From UBA7185 sp964606855 (lineage in GTDB: Bacteria; Bacillota; Peptococcia; Peptococcales; Peptococcaceae): a DNA stretch of 19,414 bases. Each line of letters starts with the position of its first letter. Position 1 is the first letter of the stretch. Of this stretch, positions 14,668 to 19,414 are shown piece after piece. The notes beneath the pieces were generated by a model. The model was not told where the DNA came from. It did not search any database and saw nothing but the letters and a program-made list of their open reading frames with translations. The stretch is taken from assembly GCA_964606855.1 (NCBI GenBank), contig CAZSHM010000035.1:1-19414 (forward strand), written 5' to 3'. The position numbers were made by a program, and so were the translations under genes.

Positions 14668-15075
14668 TTACAAAACTTTCCGCGCGAATCTCCCGCGCGC
14701 GCCGCCCCATCCCGCGGTCCTCCCCGCCGCCCCGCGCGGCGGGGAGGCGCGATTTTTCCCGCGCAAAAGCGCACGGCAGAGCATGTGCCGTGCGCTTGCG
14801 CGTGCAGAGCTGTAGCTGTTTCGTTTCGCCCGGGCCGGGCAACGAGGCGCTCCTCCTGTGCGAGCAGCGCGAAGTAGGCGTTCCCGCGTGAGATCCGGCG
14901 CGCCGCCGAACGGGACCGGGCGGGGCTTCTCCCGGGCCGGCGCGAGCCGGGAATCCGGGCATCCAAGATGCCGCAGAACCCCGTGCGCCTCCGCGGAGCG
15001 GAGACAGGCTTCCGCGTCCGCGAGTGAAAAGCAGATCGACTCCGGCATGCCGGATTCGGTTGCTCCGGTTCCCAT
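14668..15075 (-). CDS. doubtful 135-aa ORF downstream of the surface protein gene
   Basis: The ATG at 15075 follows CTAGGAGGGATC, a strong ribosome binding site, and lies 8 bp after the surface protein stop, so translation may well begin here. The product starts MGTGATESGMPESICFSLAD and continues ACLRSAEAHGVLRHLGCP. I recognise no family. The second half is Arg/Ala-rich and low in information, and two strong hairpins (14721-14745 and 14767-14797) lie within the frame, which argues that the true gene is shorter or decayed. It could be a real small protein, a frameshifted remnant, or chance. The whole 14549-15083 stretch otherwise holds only these hairpins and the fumarase promoter. Confidence 0.35.
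   Translation of the reverse strand: MGTGATESGMPESICFSLADAEACLRSAEAHGVLRHLGCPDSRLAPAREKPRPVPFGGAPDLTRERLLRAARTGGAPRCPARAKRNSYSSARASARHMLCRALLRGKNRASPPRGAAGRTAGWGGARGRFARKVL
14721..14757 (+). terminator. GC-rich hairpin with short T-run, weak terminator candidate
   Basis: TCCCCGCCGC and GCGGCGGGGA form a perfect 10-bp stem with a 5-nt loop (14721-14745). On the plus strand T5 follows only after GGCGCGA, so the geometry is poor. No plus-strand gene is upstream, so it may instead be a structural element or part of the double hairpin that separates the surface protein gene from the fumarase operon. Confidence 0.3.
14761..14797 (-). terminator. hairpin terminator candidate for the surface protein transcript
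   Basis: AAGCGCACGGCA (14767-14778) pairs perfectly with TGCCGTGCGCTT (14786-14797) around a 7-nt loop, a 12-bp stem. On the minus strand it runs into TTTT (14765-14768), a short T-tract. It lies about 290 bp downstream of the surface protein stop and 118 bp before the fumarase -35, so it could insulate the two units. Confidence 0.55.
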
Positions 15076-15083
15076 GATCCCTC

Positions 15084-17734
15084 CTAGTCTCTCCTCCGGA
15101 TCAGCACGAGCGCCGCGACCGCGATCCCCAGCAGGGCCAGGTACAGGACAGGCCGGCTGGCATCCCCGGTCTTCGGGGAGCCCGGTGTGTCGGGCGTATC
15201 CGGTGTATCCGGGGTATCCGGGGTGTCCGGCGTGTCCGGGGTATCCGGCGGATTCTCCTCCGGCTCATCCGGCGTGCGCTTGTCGTTCGTGAAGAACGCC
15301 CGGCTGTCCCCGCCGATCTCGCCGCTCGCTCCGGCCGCATCCGTCGTGTAGCCGTCGGCATTCGCCTCCGCCTCCGTCACCGTGTAGGTGACCCCCTTCG
15401 GGAGCCCTTCCGCGGAGAAACTCTCCCCGTGCTTCAGCGTGAAGCTTGCCACTCCGTCCACAAAGTACATGTCCCCGTACTGCCCCTGGATGGAGCGATC
15501 ATCCAGCGTCACCGTGAAGTGGAACTCCTTCTCCCGATCCCCTTCCCCGGTGACGGTCTTGGTGACGGTCAGGCGGTCCTCCTCCTCGCCGCGGTGGTTC
15601 GTGAAGGTCGCGCTCGCATCCCCGTCTAAGGTTCCGCTCGCGCCGGCGGAGGATGTCTCATAGCCGTCCGTGTCGGCCTCCGCTTCCGTGACGGTGTAGC
15701 CGATTCCCTCCGGAAGTCCGGTCGCGGTTTTGCGCTCCCCGTCCTTCAGGGTAAACTCTGCCACCCCGTCCACGAACGTCATATCGCCGTAGGTTCCGTT
15801 GATGCTCCGGTCATCCAGCGTCACCGTGAAGTGGAAGGCTCTGTCGCGCTCGCCGTCGCTTCCGGTCACCCGCTTTGTGACGCTCAGGCCGGTCTCGGTC
15901 TCCCGGATGTTGGTGAAGACAGGCAGCCCTTCACCCTCCTTCAAGGGCGGATCATACGTGATCTCGGCCTGCAGCCGTCCGTCCTCCCCCCTTGTGACGG
16001 TGACGGTGACGGTGTACACGGTGCTGTCGTAGGAGATCTCGGGATCCTCGCCCGGGATCTCCCGCATCTCATACGTGTAGGTGCCCGGCGTCGTAAAGTG
16101 CACCTGTCCAAAATCGACCAGGCCGTCCGCGCCGTTCCACGCTTCCGCTCTGTTCCCCTCCGCGCCCGGCGGCATGGGCGGCAGAGGCGCTTCTTCCGCC
16201 TCCGCTGCCCGGAACAGTCCGCCCACCGCCTCCGCTATGGCGCGGAAGACGGATGCGGATTCGGCATACGCCGCGCTGACGCCCGTCAGCGCAAAGTGGA
16301 ACTGCCGGGTCGTGATGCCTCCGCCCTGAAAGACCTTCCGCGCCTGCAGCGGCAGCACCGTCTTGGTGTTCGTGTACACGAGGTAGACGATCTCTTTCTC
16401 CTGCGTCTCAAGCCCGCCCTGCACGGTTCCGGAGACCACCGCGCCGGAAATGTCCGGGTGCGCCCCGCCGAGCGCTTCCACGCGCTCCAGATAGCAGTCC
16501 TCGCCCGGAAGTTCCGTCACCCTGTAGGAGTAGCCGGAATCCTGCGGAAGGCCGAAGACCGTCATGGTTTGCCCGCCCTCGAGCGCGAACTCCCAGGCAC
16601 TCCCGGTCGTGCTCCCCGCAAGGGGCTCCCGCAGCGGCCCGCCCAGGAGGTCATGCTCCTCCTTGGCGCCGCTCCAGGAGGCCGGCAGCAGCCTGCCCCG
16701 CACGACTTTGTCGCTGTACGCGTCCGTGATGGCGTAGGTGTACACCCCGGCGGTGCTGACATCGGGCGCATCGGGCGCCAGCTCCAGCCGGAAGGTGAAG
16801 GTGGTGCTGTCGTTCACCACATTTCCGGCCAGATCCTTCAGAATCTTGGTGATGGAGAGATCCCCGGGCGTCACCGTATTCCCGAAGTGTACCGCCTCTT
16901 CAAAGGTTCCGGTGTCGCCGAAGACGGAGTAGGCGCCGGTGTAATCGCCTGTCCGCTTCTCCGCGGGCAGGCCGCCGGCCGCGTCGCTCTGCTTCTCCCC
17001 TTCCACGGCAAAGTGTGCGGTGGCGCCCACGACATAGCGGTTGGATCCGAAGGCGGCCTCCTCGCCGCGATAGTGCTTGTCCAGCAATTCGCCGTCCCGG
17101 ACAAAGTAGTGCCGGACGGATCCATCCTCCTGCGGCTCATCCGCGGCCGGACAGTTCGGGTTGGCGCGCACTCCATCCCTGTCCTCCGGCTCGTGGTGAT
17201 TTCCATGCGCGTCCTCGCCCTCCCTCGGGTAGGTCGCGTACGACTCCCACAGCATGGCGTTGGTGTGGTAGAACGGCTCCCCGCTCTCGCTCGCCAGATA
17301 TCCGTCTCCCAGATCGGTAAAGCTGTTGGAGCCGGGCTTGTATGTGTTCAGACTGCCGTACTGCTGCGCGTGCTTTGCGTAGTCAAACTGGAAGCCTTCC
17401 GCCTTCTGCGCCTCGGTCAGCTTCTCGGTGAAGCGGTATTTCTGTTTGTTCAGGCCGGTGAAGAGCAGCCCTTCCCCGCTTTTCAGCGTAAACTCGGCGG
17501 TGTTTGCCGCGACCGCTTTATTGTCTAAGTTGGCGAACGCCGGCCGATCCGCCGACGGGAGAATCGGGTCGTATAAGTCGTCCCCGGTCAGGCGTTCTTG
17601 TGCCGCGTCCTTTCCGTCCCCGTCCGGATTGCTGTTCACGCCGAAGCGCAGCTCCACCTTCACAAATTCGGTGCGCGTGTTATAGGGAGAGAGGAACTCC
17701 CCCTCCGCCGTCTCCCGCGTCGGCTTGCTGATCA
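15084..17734 (-). CDS. sortase-anchored surface protein with pilin-type isopeptide domains, C-terminal part up to the gap
   Basis: The frame is open from the gap to a stop at 15084, about 883 codons. It ends with seven Asp-Thr-Pro repeats, the sorting motif SPKTGD, a hydrophobic helix and RRRD, a cell-wall anchor with a non-standard LPXTG variant. Before that lie four beta-sandwich-type modules. Two near-identical modules (about 15570-15890 and 15275-15573) begin LxVTKxVTG, contain FHFTVTLDDRSI and YTVTEAEA, and end FTN; they resemble DUF7601-type modules. A third (about 15900-16355) has ARKVFQGGG, GTYTYEMREIPGE and VFTNIRE, like Spy0128/FctA pilin linkage domains. A fourth, diverged, spans about 16363-16860 (LSITKILKD to VYTNTKT). 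The repeated Lys, Glu and Asn positions suit intramolecular isopeptide bonds. The likely role is an adhesin or pilin-like fibre. The true start lies beyond the gap; the GTG at 17663 is internal. Confidence 0.88.
15187..15249 (-). repeat. seven tandem 9-bp repeats encoding Asp-Thr-Pro
   Basis: Seven units of the form GTRTCCGGN (plus strand) run end to end with little variation, and encode the Asp-Thr-Pro wall-spanning linker before the sorting motif. The repeat is in frame, so slippage would change linker length without breaking the protein. Confidence 0.9.
15275..15890 (-). repeat. two tandem surface-protein modules, period 312 bp
   Basis: The plus-strand segment TCATCCAGCGTCACCGTGAA occurs at 15499 and again at 15811, giving a 312-bp (104-codon) period. 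The encoded modules share FHFTVTLDDRSI, YGDM, FVDGVA and YTVTEAEA. They look like a module duplication inside the gene. Confidence 0.85.
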
Positions 17735-17834
17735 NNNNNNNNNNNNNNNNNNNNNNNNNNNNNNNNNNNNNNNNNNNNNNNNNNNNNNNNNNNNNNNNNN
17801 NNNNNNNNNNNNNNNNNNNNNNNNNNNNNNNNNN
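17735..17834. other. assembly gap of 100 Ns inside the surface protein gene
   Basis: Exactly 100 undetermined bases separate two minus-strand open frames that both read like one surface protein. A run of 100 is a common placeholder for an unknown length. The flanking frames are offset by one base across it, which means nothing if the length is arbitrary. Confidence 0.98.
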
Positions 17835-19414
17835 TCTTTCACTCCGTAAACCTGCGTCCCTTTCGGGTAAGTTTCATCCGCTCCTTCCGGGTAGGTTCCA
17901 TCCTCTTGGACAAACGTGTGGTACTGGTTGTCGGAATCCGCGCTGCCTGACTTATCCCACTCGTAGATCCGGCGGCTGTTGGCACTGCCATCCCCCTCTC
18001 GGTTGGATGGAAGATACCCGTAGTAGAGAGATCCGGAATAAGAAGAATTCGTATCGACCGTGCAGTCCGCTTTGAGATAATGATACGTTCCGTTCTCCTC
18101 AAAGACGGGATGCCCCTGCGCATCGAACAGCACGCGCTGCCCGTTCTTGTCGGTGAGCAGGCTGGTGTTGTCGGTGAGCACATCGATGCTGGCAATCTTC
18201 CGCTGCCAGGTATCCGAATAGGGATTGTGCTCCACCTTGACGGCGGTCTTCGTCCCGGTCATCCCTTCGAGGTACACCTGGAAGTTGAAGGTTGTGCTCT
18301 GCTGGCGCTCCGTCAGGGCAAACCCGTCCCGGGCGGTCAGCGTCTTGGTCACCAGCAGGTTCTCGTCGGACACCGCCAGGCGCCCGTTGTTGCCCAGATA
18401 ATTGTTGATGATGACGTTCTCCCCGATCCCGGACGTCCCCGCGATGGTCGGCACGTAAAAATGGGATGCGGTCGCGGTTGGATTGTCGGATTTGTCCCGG
18501 CGATTCTGGTACATATCTCCCACGCGAACCCCGCCCGGTTTCGCGGCGACAACCCAGTTTGCCTCTGGATTATCCCGAATTGCCATCGATTCCGGCGTCG
18601 GTTCCTTGGTCGGTTTTCCGTTCGCATCCGCGTCCTGATACTTTCCCGTAGCTTGATCCAACTCCATGCCGATATACTTCCGCCCGCGGGTTTCATCCTT
18701 TGTCTCTGTCTGGGATAAATACGGGTAGACCGTACTGTAGACGCCGTTCGCGTCATACCAGCACAGCATGTCCCCGTTGGTGATCTTCTCGGACTGCAGG
18801 CCGGAGCCGAACTCGCTTCCCCTACGTGTGACGACCCGCTGGACGGCCACCGCGCCGCTGGTGCCTCCGACCTCGTTCCCCTCATAGTCCGTTCCTGGCT
18901 GGTCCGTCGGGATGTAGTAATCCAGAAGGAGGAAGAAGTAGTCCTCCGAGGCAAAGGGGTCGGGATCCTGAACCGTCACGTCCTCCAGCAGATCCTCCTC
19001 CAGAAAGACGATACAGCCCGTCAAATCCTGGCCCTTCGGCAAGGTGTACACCGTGCCCCTGTCGTTGGTAATTTGTACAAGGCCGTCTGTTGTCGTTGTT
19101 GCTCGCTTGCCTTGGTTGAAACTCTCTACGTTGTCATACGCCCCGGCGAAGATGCCGCCTTCCCAGGAGGCGCCGCCTGTCGAGCCGTTCTCCCAGGTGG
19201 TCGCCCCATTCCCCGGGCTTCCCGCGCAGGAATCCACCGCCGTCAGGCTGCCGTCCTGCCCTACCCGGTAGGCGTGCGCGTACAGCGGCCGGGGCTTCTG
19301 GAAGACGTAGTACCGATTCTTCTCGCCCGGCCCGAAGCTCACGGTCGGATCCCCCCGCATGAAATCGGGCGTATTGTCCTCCTGGCCGGTTCCGCCGCCC
19401 TCCGAGCCGTCCGC
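17835..19414 (-). CDS. surface protein, N-terminal-side part (partial at both ends)
   Basis: The frame is open from the right edge of the window to the gap, about 526 codons, with no stop; the ATG at 19360 is internal and the true start lies outside. The first 300 residues are acidic and rich in Gly, Asp, Thr and Tyr (for example LLLDYYIPTDQPG and NVIINNYLGNNG), with no family I can name. At about 18320-18350 a new module begins, SDENLLVTKTLTARDG with FNFQVYLEGMTG, the same Val-Thr-Lys opening as the C-terminal modules; this module runs into the gap. It is most simply the upstream part of the 15084-17734 gene, together giving a protein of more than 1400 residues, typical of large cell-wall adhesins. 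Two separate genes remain possible until the gap is closed. Confidence 0.8.

Noticed and set aside
14549..14962. Upstream extension of the fumarase alpha frame
   Set aside because: It runs through the promoter and hairpins; the family N-terminus and ribosome binding site place the start at the GTG at 14548.
15187..15249. Short tandem repeats considered as a CRISPR or regulatory array
   Set aside because: The units are only 9 bp with no spacers, and they encode an in-frame Asp-Thr-Pro linker.
15831..17528. 565-codon plus-strand open frame
   Set aside because: It is antisense to the surface protein, whose repeated modules and sorting signal are clear on the minus strand.

Overview
The window looks like a piece of a draft or metagenome-assembled genome from a GC-rich, Gram-positive (monoderm) member of the Bacillota, probably Clostridia. 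The reasons are the sortase-type surface protein ending in SPKTG plus a membrane helix and Arg cluster, strong AAGGAGG-type ribosome binding sites, frequent GTG/TTG starts, two-subunit class I fumarase, menaquinone-type methyltransferase, and a TAXI-type TRAP transporter. A run of exactly 100 Ns (17735-17834) is a scaffold gap. The genus cannot be named from the sequence. No tRNA, rRNA, CRISPR array, insertion sequence or integrase was recognised.

Layout. (1) 1-1843, minus strand: the start of an alkaline-phosphatase/phosphodiesterase-superfamily gene and an SLC13/DASS-type anion permease, separated by a short duplication of the permease 3' end. By eye this part is less GC-rich than the rest. 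(2) 1844-2492: a divergent control region with two consensus-like promoters facing apart (both TTTACA, 17-nt spacer), an inverted repeat over the leftward -10, a possible 77-codon leader ORF, and a hairpin-plus-T8 terminator between that leader and the permease. (3) 2493-6174, plus strand: a complete TAXI TRAP system (lipoprotein receptor, DUF1850 protein, fused 4TM/12TM permease), ended by a strong bidirectional terminator at 6242-6278. (4) 6322-14548, minus strand: eight co-directional, tightly spaced genes, read right to left as fumarase alpha, fumarase beta, malate:quinone oxidoreductase, secreted M3-family peptidase, demethylmenaquinone methyltransferase, RNase G, metallophosphoesterase and RidA, with a likely promoter at 14621-14649. 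(5) 14668-19414, minus strand: a large sortase-anchored surface protein with pilin/adhesin-type isopeptide domains, split by the gap and open at the right edge, followed by a doubtful small ORF and hairpins.

How the parts may work together (inference). Two unrelated carboxylate-type uptake systems sit back to back. Beyond them, a fumarase-Mqo-menaquinone cluster would convert fumarate to malate to oxaloacetate and pass electrons to menaquinone, so the neighbourhood reads as C4-dicarboxylate uptake and oxidation. Transporter substrates cannot be read from the sequence. The most unusual non-coding signal is the apparent attenuator-like leader in front of the SLC13 permease.
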